A stretch of 64,000 nt of DNA from NCBI RefSeq assembly GCF_000619945.1, contig NZ_JHVC01000006.1, positions 1-64,000 of the forward strand, in the 5' to 3' direction. Source of the stretch: Clostridium lundense DSM 17049 (GTDB lineage Bacteria; Bacillota; Clostridia; Clostridiales; Clostridiaceae). Under the pieces are notes generated by a model that was not told the origin of the DNA, did no database searches, and saw only the letters and a list, made by a program, of their open reading frames with translations. Position 1 is the first letter of the stretch. Each line of letters begins with the position of its first letter. The position numbers and the translations under genes were made by a program. This document shows, one piece after another, positions 35,614 to 45,700 of the stretch.

Positions 35614-35675
35614 GGACAAATAAAAAAATCCCTAGCTAAGGTTTAAAAAACTAAAGCTAGAGATTTTATTTGTCT
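35614..35675 (-). terminator. Long hairpin, terminator on the minus strand
   Basis: On the minus strand GACAAATAAAATCTCTAGCT pairs with AGCTAGGGATTTTTTTATTTG. It would terminate transcription of the small gene at 35784-35897. The arms are long enough that a small repeat element is also possible. Confidence 0.6.
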
Positions 35676-35783
35676 AATTGTATAGACGAATTTGATTCTT
35701 TCATAAATATAAACATTAGGAGTGTGTACTCCAATGCTATCTCTCATCTCCTATCTATAAATTATTTAATAAATAGCTTAAAT

Positions 35784-35897
35784 TTAAGCAATCTTCTTGT
35801 TTAAATTCTTGCTATTATTTTCTGGCTTTTCAATACTTTCTTCTAAGCACTCTTCTATAACATCTTCAGTTAATTTGAATTTTTTATCATCTTTCAT
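35784..35897 (-). CDS. 37-residue charged hypothetical peptide
   Basis: The frame starts at an ATG with AGAAGGTG upstream and encodes a highly charged peptide: an acidic central part (about residues 11-23, 'EDVIEECLEESIE', with one Cys) and a basic tail. No signal peptide or membrane helix is visible. A strong hairpin lies downstream in the same direction. I recognise no family; its short length makes the call tentative. Confidence 0.45.
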   Translation of the reverse strand: MKDDKKFKLTEDVIEECLEESIEKPENNSKNLNKKIA

Positions 35898-35969
35898 ATT
35901 TACACCTTCTTTCCAAATTATGTAAAAATAATTTTATCATATATTCTATTTTATCACTTTTATATACAA

Positions 35970-35997
35970 ATGCAAGCTTTTTTTATAAGCTTGCATA
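35970..35997 (-). terminator. Terminator after the sensor kinase gene
   Basis: ATGCAAGCTT and AAGCTTGCAT form a 10-bp stem. On the minus strand it is followed by TTTGTATAT. It lies 46 bases past the kinase stop codon. Confidence 0.65.
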
Positions 35998-36042
35998 AAT
36001 GAAAACATTTAAAATTATTAATAAATTGTTAACTATCATATA

Positions 36043-37851
36043 TTATGTGGTTAATAAATCTGAAAACTCTACTCCTATCATTTCCTTATCTACTTCATCT
36101 ATATTTTCAATATTACCTTGTTCATTTATTATTCTACAAGGTAATTCTATTATAAATTCACTTCCACTTCCACATTCGCTTTTTACCTTAATTGTACCAT
36201 GTTGCATTTCAATTAATGATTTTACAAGTGATAATCCTATCCCACTACCTTCATAATTTGCATTTGTATCCTTACTTGCCTGACCAAACCTTTCAAATAT
36301 TATCTGTTGCTTATCCTTTGGTATACCTATACCAGTATCCTTTACAGAAATAATGATACTATTCTTTTTATCTAATAAATTCACATCCACCCTTCCTCCA
36401 CTTGGAGTAAACTTAGTAGCATTAGATAATAAATTCAACATAATTCTTTCCATTTTCTCTGGATCGCAAGCTATAACTCTTTCTTCCACATCCGTATCAA
36501 ATACTAGGTCTATTCCATTACTCTCCATATACTCTGCTACAGATAAAGTTGTCTCCTCAACTAAATTAACTATATTACAATTTTTTAAGTAAGCTTCATA
36601 AAATCCCGAATCTATTTTAGTAATATCTATTATATTATTTATAAGCTTCAAAAGTCTTAAAGAATTTTTCTTAAGCACTTTAATTCTTGTTTTTAGATCT
36701 ACCCCATTATCTACTATAGATCCATTATCAATATATAATTCAATTAATTGAAAACTACTTAGCATAATATTTAAAGGAGTTCTTAGCTCATGAGATACAT
36801 TAGCAAAAAATTCTGTTTTAAGTTTATCCGATTCTTTAGCCTTCTCTAATAATCTTACATTCTCATCTGCTTCCTTCTTTAATTCTTCATTTATCTTTCT
36901 TTCAGTAATATCTCTCCCAATCACGCCCATAGCCTTTCTACTTCCATCTTCATTATAGATAGGCACCTTTATTACATCAAAAACTTTACAAATTCCATCT
37001 CTATCAATAAACTTTTCCTCTCCCCTCCATACACCTTTTTTTCCCCAAGCCTTTTTATCTGTCTCAATAAATCGATATATGTCCTCTTTAAAATTAGATT
37101 TTATTTTTAATAATTCTTCATCGCTTTTTCCTATATAATCTACATTCTCAAGATTTAAAAACTTTCTATGTGCTTCATTAGCTTTTATATACTTTCCATT
37201 TTTATCTTTAAAGCATATTATATCTGGAGTAGCATTAATTATATTCTTTATTTGATCTTCATTCTCTCTTAGTAGTTTCTCTGTAGTTTTTCTTTTTTCT
37301 ATATTATTTAATAACATAAGTATTATTATTATTAACATGCTAACTACAAATATGGCAAGATTCAAAATATGCTTTTTAGGTATTAAAAATAGATTTCTTT
37401 CCTTTCTATAAGTATTTTTTAACATTTTGCAAATTGCTTGATTATTAGCCCCATTAGAAAGTATTAATGGAGCCTTCCCCAAAAATTCCAAACCATATTT
37501 ATTTATAAAATTAAAACTGTTACTATCATGTGCTACAATTAAATACAAATTATCTTCATTATATTTCTTCTTATAATCTTCAATAACTTGCTCTGCATAT
37601 TTATTGTCATTTATTTTGTTGCTATCTAAATATTCCGTAACCAGATAACAATTGTGATTTTTTTCTATCTGAGATTTTATTTCTTGAAAGTTTTCCTTCT
37701 TAGCTTCATTAATTGATGAATAAGAGCCTATAAGTAAAACTTGTCTTTTTTCTTCATCAGCCGAGAAACAAATATCGTTATAAAAGAATATCCCAAGCAG
37801 TAATATAATTAATGTAAATATTTTTTTACATAAATCTCTTTTATCACCCAT
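36043..37851 (-). CDS. Membrane PAS-domain sensor histidine kinase
   Basis: The 602-residue protein has an N-terminal hydrophobic segment (about 11-30), a short extracytoplasmic region (about 35-160) resembling part of an ABC-transporter substrate-binding fold, a second helix (about 163-182), and a PAS domain (about 195-320, ending 'GVIGRDITERK'). A HisKA domain with 'FFANVSHELRTPLN' and an ATPase domain with 'NLLSNATKFTPSGG', 'VKDTGIGIP' and 'GSGIGLSLV' complete it. No response regulator is adjacent, so it is an orphan kinase. Its signal is unknown. Confidence 0.93.
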   Translation of the reverse strand: MGDKRDLCKKIFTLIILLLGIFFYNDICFSADEEKRQVLLIGSYSSINEAKKENFQEIKSQIEKNHNCYLVTEYLDSNKINDNKYAEQVIEDYKKKYNEDNLYLIVAHDSNSFNFINKYGLEFLGKAPLILSNGANNQAICKMLKNTYRKERNLFLIPKKHILNLAIFVVSMLIIIILMLLNNIEKRKTTEKLLRENEDQIKNIINATPDIICFKDKNGKYIKANEAHRKFLNLENVDYIGKSDEELLKIKSNFKEDIYRFIETDKKAWGKKGVWRGEEKFIDRDGICKVFDVIKVPIYNEDGSRKAMGVIGRDITERKINEELKKEADENVRLLEKAKESDKLKTEFFANVSHELRTPLNIMLSSFQLIELYIDNGSIVDNGVDLKTRIKVLKKNSLRLLKLINNIIDITKIDSGFYEAYLKNCNIVNLVEETTLSVAEYMESNGIDLVFDTDVEERVIACDPEKMERIMLNLLSNATKFTPSGGRVDVNLLDKKNSIIISVKDTGIGIPKDKQQIIFERFGQASKDTNANYEGSGIGLSLVKSLIEMQHGTIKVKSECGSGSEFIIELPCRIINEQGNIENIDEVDKEMIGVEFSDLLTT

Positions 37852-38017
37852 CTTTATCCTGCCCCCTATTTTATAAATTTTTAAATTATAGTTAAAAATT
37901 TATATATTAATATATAATATTGTCAAATGTTATCGCATAATTACTATTATAGTATAATATTAACATTACATATCTTATATTTCAACAAATTATAACAATA
38001 CATTGACAATAATAAAG

Positions 38018-38057
38018 AAAAGACTGCATACTCATTAATAAATGTATGCAGCCTTTT
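38018..38057 (-). terminator. Terminator after pepT
   Basis: GACTGCATAC and GTATGCAGCC form a 9-10 bp stem; on the minus strand it is followed by TCTTTTCTTT. Confidence 0.8.
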
Positions 38058-38095
38058 ACACATATATAACTATTATTTTATAAGTTTGTATTATT

Positions 38096-39322
38096 CTATA
38101 AATTTGTACCTAATTCAACTATATTTAATATTACTTCTACAGCCTTTTCCATAGCAAAAGTAGGAATATATTCATATTTACCATGAAAATTATGTCCCCC
38201 AGTAAATATATTAGGAGTTGGAATTCCCATAAAAGAAAGTCTTGCTCCATCTGTACCTCCTCTTATTGGAGTTACCTTAGGAGTAACTTCTGCCTTTTCC
38301 ATAGCCTTATAAGCAATATCAACAATATATTTTACAGGCTCTACCTTTTCTCTCATGTTATTGTATTGATCTTTCAATTCCAAAATAATGGTATTTTTTC
38401 CGTACTTGTCATTTAAATTTTGAACTATATTCTTTAAATATTCTTTTCTTTTTTCAAAATTATCTTTATCAAAATCCCTTATTATGTAGCTTAATTTTGT
38501 TTCTTCTATTTCACCATTTATAGATGTTAAATGATAAAACCCTTCATAACCTTCAGTTTTTTCTGGGACTTCATTTTCTGGAAGGCTTCTCATTAACTCA
38601 CTAGCTATAGTAATTGAATTTATCATTTTATCCTTAGCATAACCTGGATGAACATTTCTTCCAGTTATTAATATTTTGGCTCCAGCAGCATTAAAATTTT
38701 CAAATTCTAGCTCTCCAATAGCTCCTCCATCTATAGTATAAGCAAAATCAGCTCCAAATTTTTTCACATCAAAATGATCTGCTCCAGCTCCAATTTCTTC
38801 ATCTGGAGTAAATGCCACACATATTTTTCCATGTTTAATTTGAGGATTATGAATTAAATAATTCATAGAAGCTATAATTTCCGCTATACCAGCTTTATCA
38901 TCTGCTCCTAAAAGTGTAGTTCCATCTGTGGTTATTAAAGTTTTTCCTATATAATCTTTAAGTTCTAGAAAATCCTTAGGTGATAAAACTATATTTTTAT
39001 TTTCATTTAACACTATATCTTCGCCATTATAATCTTCTACAAATCTAGGCTTTACATTTTCGCCACTCATATCTGGACTTGTATCCATATGTGCAATAAA
39101 ACCTATTGTTGGAACCTTTTTATCTATATTGGAAGGGATTTCCCCCATAACATACCCATTTTCATCTACTAAAACATTTGATAATCCAATATCTTTTAGT
39201 TCTTTTCCAAGTTCTTTAGCAAAAACCATTTGTCCAGGTGTACTTGGTGTTACATTTGTAAATTCATCTGATTTCGTATTATAGGTAACATACTTTAGAA
39301 ATCTTTCTATAACATCTGACAT
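38096..39322 (-). CDS. pepT: Peptidase T (tripeptide aminopeptidase)
   Basis: PepT is a cytosolic zinc aminopeptidase of the M20B family that removes the N-terminal residue of tripeptides. The 408-residue protein has the metal ligands and catalytic residues in 'IGFIAHMDTSPDMSG', 'LLGADDKAGIAEI', 'FTPDEEIGAGADHFD' (general base Glu) and 'GGHNFHGKYE', and 'RGGTDGARLSFMG' near the end. Length and motif order match the family. It is a single gene. Confidence 0.95.
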   Translation of the reverse strand: MSDVIERFLKYVTYNTKSDEFTNVTPSTPGQMVFAKELGKELKDIGLSNVLVDENGYVMGEIPSNIDKKVPTIGFIAHMDTSPDMSGENVKPRFVEDYNGEDIVLNENKNIVLSPKDFLELKDYIGKTLITTDGTTLLGADDKAGIAEIIASMNYLIHNPQIKHGKICVAFTPDEEIGAGADHFDVKKFGADFAYTIDGGAIGELEFENFNAAGAKILITGRNVHPGYAKDKMINSITIASELMRSLPENEVPEKTEGYEGFYHLTSINGEIEETKLSYIIRDFDKDNFEKRKEYLKNIVQNLNDKYGKNTIILELKDQYNNMREKVEPVKYIVDIAYKAMEKAEVTPKVTPIRGGTDGARLSFMGIPTPNIFTGGHNFHGKYEYIPTFAMEKAVEVILNIVELGTNL

Positions 39323-39508
39323 CTAATCACTCCTCACTAAAAAATTAACTTTTTTACGTTTATTATACTCTTTTTATTTTTTTTAATCCACAATTTATCC
39401 AGTAACACAGCCAAAACATTCATTGAATACACTATATTAAGCATATAAAATAATAGTTTAAATTTAATAAGAAAATTTTGTGCAATACTTTGTTAAGGAG
39501 GTTTTTAA

Positions 39509-40441
39509 TTGAACGCAAATGCAATTTTTGAAGGTGGCGGTATGAGAGGAATTGGTATAATAGGAGCCCTTTCTTATTTTGAGCAAAAAGGTTACACTTG
39601 GAACAAAGTTGCTGGCACTTCTGCTGGCGCTTTGATAGCTTCTCTGATTTCTGCAGGATATTCATCTAAGAATCTTAAAGACATGATAATAAATTTAAAC
39701 TTTTTAAAATTTTTAGATGCCAACAAACTTCAAAGATTTCCACTAGTGGGGAAAGCTATCGGTTTTGTTAAAGAAAAAGGACTTTATTCAGGAGACTATT
39801 TAGAGGATTGGGTAAATAATCTATTAACAGTTAAAAAAATATATAGTTTTGGTGATCTAAAATCTAATGGAAAAGGAGATCTTAAAATAATAGCTTCAGA
39901 TATAACTAAAAGAAGAATATTAACATTACCAGATGATTTACCATCCTATGGAATAGATCCAGACAGTTTCTCCATTTCTAAAGCTGTTAGAATGAGTGTA
40001 AGTATTCCTTTTTACTTTAAACCTGTAGAACTTAAAGGCAAAGATGGAATTAGCTATATTGTTGATGGTGGAATTTGTTGCAACTTCCCAATAGATATAT
40101 TTGATGAAGATACTCCTCCTACTATCCCTACTTTTGGGTTTAAATTTAATAATATCAATTTAGGTTATACAGCATCCGGGAAAACAGATCCACTATCTTT
40201 CCTTTTTGATATAGCAGACACAATGAAAAGTCAGCAAGATGCACCCTGGACGCAAGAGGAAAATATTAAAAGAACTGTATTTATTCCAACCCTTGGAGTA
40301 GATCCTATTGAATTTAATATTTCAAAAGAAAAAAATATAGCTCTCTTTAAATCAGGCTACAGAAGTGCTAGAGACTTTCTGCAAAAATGGAACTTTGAAA
40401 CATATATCCAAAAATATTATGCTAATTTTAATACTAATTAG
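39509..40441 (+). CDS. Patatin-like phospholipase/acyl hydrolase
   Basis: The 310-residue protein has the patatin catalytic dyad: Ser in 'VAGTSAGALIASL' and Asp in 'IVDGGICCNFP', plus the oxyanion-hole glycines in 'IFEGGGMRGIGIIG'. It should hydrolyse acyl esters of lipids. No signal peptide is seen, so it probably works in the cytosol or at the inner membrane face. Translation starts with TTG, 7 bases after AAGGAGG. The next gene runs in the same direction. Confidence 0.9.
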   Translation: MNANAIFEGGGMRGIGIIGALSYFEQKGYTWNKVAGTSAGALIASLISAGYSSKNLKDMIINLNFLKFLDANKLQRFPLVGKAIGFVKEKGLYSGDYLEDWVNNLLTVKKIYSFGDLKSNGKGDLKIIASDITKRRILTLPDDLPSYGIDPDSFSISKAVRMSVSIPFYFKPVELKGKDGISYIVDGGICCNFPIDIFDEDTPPTIPTFGFKFNNINLGYTASGKTDPLSFLFDIADTMKSQQDAPWTQEENIKRTVFIPTLGVDPIEFNISKEKNIALFKSGYRSARDFLQKWNFETYIQKYYANFNTN

Positions 40442-40524
40442 ATAATGTTGTAATTAAATTATTGATTTTATACAGCAAATAATATATACTAAATAATAGC
40501 AATTATTATTTAGGAGCTGATTAT

Positions 40525-41391
40525 TTGAATAAAATTATAAATTTTGATGAACTTATAAATAAATTAAGTAACTGCTGCTTTGGCACTAATGCCTGTGGCT
40601 ATTGTAAAAATGAAAAATGCTTAATAGGTTACTGCAAGACAAGTATTACTTCTTGTATAAAAACTGATAATGAATTTGTTGAAAATGGAATAGGAAAAAT
40701 TCCTTTTTCAGATGGAAAACTTTATGATGATTTATCTCTAGCTGACTGTTTAGCTAGTGTATTGAACCAATGTAGTAATTGCAGCTTATACCACGATGAC
40801 GACTGTATTGTAAATGTAATAAGAAGTGTTATAGAAGTAGCCTTAATAGGAGAACCCATTAAATATACTGGTAGTGTTTTAGTTTATTTAGAAGACCTAA
40901 AACAAAAAGATAGGAATTTATATGAAAGAATATTTTCTATGTATAAAGAAAAAAGAAAAGTTAATTATAAAAAAACAGAAGAAAAACTCTCCTTTAAAGA
41001 AACTGAAGATACTGATTTAGAGAAATATGTAACACAAAATTTTAACGGTGAAACTAAGGAAGCAGGCATATACCTTGCCATGTCAATGCAAGCAGAAAAA
41101 CTTGGCTATGATAACATTGCAGAAAAATTAAAAGAAATAGCCTTTGAAGAAGTTTATCATGCTGCAAATTTTGCTACTTTAAACGGTATGTTAAAAGAAG
41201 ATTTATTTGCCAATATTAAACTCATGTTAGAAGGCGAATTATTTGCTGTATCTGATAAAAACAACATTAGTAAAAAAGCAAAAATTAAAGGTTTAATGGA
41301 AGCTAGTAATTACTTTAAAAAAGCCTCAAAGGATGAAGAACGTCATGCTTCCATACTAAAAGAACTATTAAATGAAAATAATGTTTTTTAA
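40525..41391 (+). CDS. Ferritin-like (rubrerythrin-type) protein with Cys-rich N-terminal domain
   Basis: Residues 150-288 form a four-helix ferritin-like domain with 'GETKEAGIYLAMSMQAE', 'EIAFEEVYHAANFA' and 'ASKDEERHASIL', carrying the Glu and His residues of a diiron site. The first 95 residues are Cys-rich: seven Cys within residues 17-45 ('NCCFGTNACGYCKNEKC' and more) and further Cys near 71-94. These could bind an iron-sulfur cluster or zinc. A typical C-terminal rubredoxin domain is absent. The start is TTG behind TTTAGGAG. It probably acts in oxygen or peroxide defence or as a redox sensor. Confidence 0.75.
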   Translation: MNKIINFDELINKLSNCCFGTNACGYCKNEKCLIGYCKTSITSCIKTDNEFVENGIGKIPFSDGKLYDDLSLADCLASVLNQCSNCSLYHDDDCIVNVIRSVIEVALIGEPIKYTGSVLVYLEDLKQKDRNLYERIFSMYKEKRKVNYKKTEEKLSFKETEDTDLEKYVTQNFNGETKEAGIYLAMSMQAEKLGYDNIAEKLKEIAFEEVYHAANFATLNGMLKEDLFANIKLMLEGELFAVSDKNNISKKAKIKGLMEASNYFKKASKDEERHASILKELLNENNVF

Positions 41392-41441
41392 ATTAAATTC
41401 CTTCATAGACATGTATTCTTAAAGCTAATTGGCAAAATTAT

Positions 41442-41483
41442 AAAGCTCAGATGGATTTTTTATGTTTTCCATCTGAGCTTTAT
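41442..41483. terminator. Bidirectional terminator
   Basis: AAAGCTCAGATGGA and TCCATCTGAGCTTT form a perfect 14-bp stem between two convergent genes, with T-rich flanks on the plus strand. Confidence 0.88.
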
Positions 41484-41501
41484 TTAATGTAAATATTATT
41501 T

Positions 41502-42449
41502 TTAAAATTGAATTTTCTCTAAGTTTTCCTTAAGTACCTGAGCTGATTCTTTTAATTCCTTTTCTTCCTCAGGATTTAACTTTACTTCTAATATTCTCTT
41601 TATTCCGCCTTCACCTATCACTGAAGGTACTCCCATATATATTCCCTCTATTCCAAATTGCCCCTTAAGCAATGAAGATACAGTAAGTATTGAATTTTCA
41701 TCTCTAATTATGGCCTCTACAATTCTTTTCACTGCTAAAGCTACAGCATAAGCTGTGTATCCCTTTCTATTCAGCACCTCATAAGCAGCATTTTTAACTT
41801 CTTCTGGTATTCTTTTCTTAAAATCTCCACTACAAGTTTTACAAATATTATTGCAGTAATCTTCAACAGAAATACCAGCTATATTTGTAAGGCTCCATGC
41901 AGCTATTTCAGAATCTCCATGTTCTCCTAAGATATAAGTATGGACATTTCTTACATCTATTTTAAAATGATCACTTAAAAGATATCTAAATCTAGAAGTA
42001 TCTAGAACTGTTCCTGAACCAATAACTCTTTCTGCTGGAAATCCAGATAATTTATATGTCACATAAGTTAATATATCTACAGGATTTGATACCACTAATA
42101 ATATAGAGTTGGGGCTATATTTAACCACCTCTGGCACTATACCTTTAAATATATTAAAGTTTTTATTTATCAAGTCCAGTCTTGTCTCCCCTGGCTTTGG
42201 TCCTGCCCCTGCTGTTAATATGACTATATCTGAATCTTTAGTATCCTTATAATCTCCAGATATTATATTTACAGGCTTAACAAAAGAAACTCCATGAGCT
42301 AAATCCATTGCCTCTCCTTCTGCCTTTTCTTTATTTATATCAACTATAACAATTTCTGAGGCTAACCCTTCCATCATAAGAGCATAAGCCGTAGTAGAGC
42401 CAACAAAACCTGCACCAACTATGGATATCTTAATTCCTTTTCTATTCAT
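41502..42449 (-). CDS. ldh: L-lactate dehydrogenase
   Basis: The cytosolic enzyme reduces pyruvate to L-lactate with NADH. The 315-residue protein has the NAD motif 'SIVGAGFVGSTTAYAL', substrate Arg regions 'GPKPGETRLDLINKN' and 'VIGSGTVLDTSRFRY', and the catalytic His in 'YILGEHGDSEIAAWS'. 'GETR' at the mobile loop and the overall pattern favour lactate over malate dehydrogenase. The ATG at 42449 follows AAGGTGG; a GTG four codons earlier overlaps that site. Confidence 0.95.
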   Translation of the reverse strand: MNRKGIKISIVGAGFVGSTTAYALMMEGLASEIVIVDINKEKAEGEAMDLAHGVSFVKPVNIISGDYKDTKDSDIVILTAGAGPKPGETRLDLINKNFNIFKGIVPEVVKYSPNSILLVVSNPVDILTYVTYKLSGFPAERVIGSGTVLDTSRFRYLLSDHFKIDVRNVHTYILGEHGDSEIAAWSLTNIAGISVEDYCNNICKTCSGDFKKRIPEEVKNAAYEVLNRKGYTAYAVALAVKRIVEAIIRDENSILTVSSLLKGQFGIEGIYMGVPSVIGEGGIKRILEVKLNPEEEKELKESAQVLKENLEKIQF

Positions 42450-42578
42450 ATCTATTACCACCTTATCTACTAATTTCCTTGTTGTTAATATTATATATTA
42501 GTTAATAATAATTATCAAGTAATTTTTATTTAATTATGTCCTGAATTATTATTCCCTAGGAAATCATAAATATTATAA

Positions 42579-42744
42579 CTTAGGTACATTTAAAAAATAA
42601 ATAAGTCAGTATGCTAGGCTATTTTGCATCATACTGCGTCATCAGAACCCACTGATAGCTCTACTAGCAGTAGAACCTGCTTCATTGTCTGATACAAAAT
42701 ATCCGTCGCATCTTTGACTTCTTATTTATTTTAATGTACCTTAA
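42579..42744. repeat. Hairpin-ended element (possible MITE) at the end of addA
   Basis: Nearly 30-base inverted arms (42580-42607 and 42715-42743; both contain GGTACATT and ATAAATAAG) enclose about 107 bases with three smaller stems: CAGTATG / CATACTG, ATCAG / CTGAT and CTACT / AGTAG. The right arm overlaps the last codons and stop codon of addA. The form fits a small non-autonomous transposable element or a structured RNA. Confidence 0.5.
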
Positions 42745-45700
42745 GAAAATCATCAATATGAAAAAGATATAAATAGTTTTCCTTAACCTTTTTTCCGGTT
42801 ATTCTTTCTAAAGCTTCACTATAATATTTTAATTGTAGTGAATACTTTTTCTTTATCTTATCAATATCATCAACATAATCTGTTTTGTAATCTACTATAA
42901 CCAAACCATCATCTTCTTCAAAATAAAGATCTATTACTCCTTGAATAAGTACTTTTTCCTCACCATATATTTCTTCCGGCAGCTCTTTAAATATATCTGT
43001 ACTCTTTATTTCTATATAAAAGGGAGTTTCTCTTTTTACTAGAGATGATTTTTTTACCCTTTCCCCTAATGAATTTTTGAAAAACTTAAGTATTTTTTCT
43101 GCTTTTATTACTTTTGCCTGATCCTCTGTTAAAAATTCATTCACTATCATTAAATTTATTTGATTATTTATATCCTCTACAGTAGCTATTTTATCTATAT
43201 CCATATGTTGCATTACAAGATGCATTAAAGTTCCCTTTTCAGCTGATGAAAACTTCTTTACCTTTTCTAAAAATAAAGGTTTTTTAAGAAAAGACGCTTT
43301 AACAATTGGTTCTGAGTTTTCATTATCTATTATAGAAAATCTTCTTTTAAGTTCAGATACAGAAAACTTTGCAGGTATAGTACAAGATTGTATATACTTG
43401 TAATTCCAAGTAAGCCTTTTTTCCAATTCATCTTTGTATTTACTGCTTTCAGCTGAAAACTGTAATGTTTCTAATTCTTTCAATATATCTCTTTCTTCTA
43501 TTTCTAATTTATCTGACTCTATAAGTTCATCTCTACTCCATATTTTCACCTTCCATTTTGATTCATCTAATATTATTTTTTCTCCTGAACTACTTACTCC
43601 AACTTTTTCCCTCAAACATATCCCGTCTTTGTGCCTTGAAATAGCTGGAACTATCCAATCTAAATAATTTTTTCCTTCTATTAAAGCATATTCAGGTATT
43701 TTATCATCTTCCTCCATACCTATATGACACCATTTATCTATATTATTATCTAGATTATTTACCATTCCTGTAATAATAAGTTTTTCCTTTGCTCTAGTAA
43801 ATGCTACATAAAGTATTCTCATTTCCTCAGAAAGAGTTTCTATTTTTATTTTGTTTTTTATAATTTGCTTTATAATTGTAGGATAACTTATTCTTTTTTC
43901 TAAATCCACATACTCTGGCCCTAATCCTAACTGTTGATGATATAGTACATTTTTTCTAATATCCTGAAGATTAAAGTTTTTACCTGTACCAGCTAAAATA
44001 ACTACCGGAAACTCTAATCCTTTGCTCTTGTGTATACTCATAATTCTTACCACATCTTCATTTTCTCCAAGTATTTTAGCACTTCCCATATCACCACTAC
44101 TGTTTTTTAATTTATTTATAAAGTTTATAAAATTAAATAGCCCTCTATAACTTGTATTTTCATACTGTTTTGCTCTTTCAAATAATATTCTCAAATTAGC
44201 CTGCCTTTGCAAACCTCCAGGAAGAGCTCCTACAAATCCATAATAACCAGTATCAGTATAAATGTGCCATATAAACTGATCTATACTCATATTAAGCGAT
44301 TTTTCTCTCCATTCACCTAGTTTAATTAGAAAACCTTTAACCTTTTTTATAAAGCTTTCCTGTAGACCTTTGACATAATTAATTTCTTCATCAGTACATG
44401 CTTCTATGTTACTAATTTTCTTTAACCCTTCATATATGCTTATTTCACTATTCACAAGTCTTATATCTATAACATCTTCCGCAGTAAAAGAAAATATAGG
44501 GGATCTTAATGCTGCAAGAAGAGGTATATCTTGTCTTGGATTATCTATTATTTGAAGCAATGCTAAAACTGTTTTAATCTCCATAGTTTCAAAATATCCA
44601 GAAGAAGTATCTGCAAACACTGGAATTCCCCTATTATTAAGCTCCTCCATAAATATAGGAGCCATTTGAGATGTGGCTCTCATAAGTATTACAATATCTC
44701 TATATTGAATATCTCTATAATTTTGGGTATTCTTATCTAATACCTTAAAAGGTCCATTTTCTCCTGCTATAAGGTTATTAATTATTTTAGCTACCATATC
44801 TCCTTCTAATTGTATGTTATCTGGCTGTTCCTGTTCTTCAGTAAATATCCCATTATCATACTCATCATAAGAACTTATATCCTGAGTGTCAGCACCACCC
44901 TTTTCCATAATGTGCATTTCTATAGGGCCTGCATAATTTATATTTTCTTCTGGAATAACAAATTCCGCTCCCGGATTTAATTTTTCACCCTCATCATAAT
45001 TCAACTCCCCAACACTTTTACACATTATTTGTTCAAAAATAAAATTAACACCATCTATTATTTCTCTTCTACTTCTAAAGTTCTTAAACAACTTTATCTT
45101 TCTATTAATGCTTTTTTCTTTCTCCGAATAACTGTTATATTTATCCAAGAACAATTCTGGCTTTGCCTGTCTAAATCTATAAATACTTTGCTTTACATCT
45201 CCTACCATGAACATATTAGGCTCATTAAGTTTTTCCTCTTCTAAAATTATATTTGGTTGCCTTGATACTGCATTCAATATAACTTCTTGTACAAAGTTAC
45301 TATCTTGATATTCATCTATCATGATTTCTTCAAATTTCTTTCTGTACTCTATAGCTATTGAAGATGGAATTATTTCTTCTTTCTCATTAAAATCTGTTAA
45401 TATTTCTAGTGCTAAATGTTCTATATCATTAAAATCTATAATATTTTTTTCTCTTTTCTTATCTTTATATATGTCATTAAACTCCATAACCAGTTTTGAT
45501 AAACACTTTATCCTAGGATACATCTTTTGTAACGTTTCCCCTACATTATCACTACCAACAAATAAATCTTCCTTAATTTTTTCTATTTTTTCTTTAACCT
45601 TTTTTCTTATATCTAGTGCCTTATCTTTTATTTCCTTAATAGATTCATCTACTCTTTTTCTTGGAAGAGTTCCAAAACTAAAGTTCATAATTTTCATATT

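Noticed and set aside
40525..41391. Assignment as ordinary rubrerythrin
   Set aside because: The C-terminal rubredoxin-like domain is absent and an unrelated Cys-rich domain is at the N-terminus.
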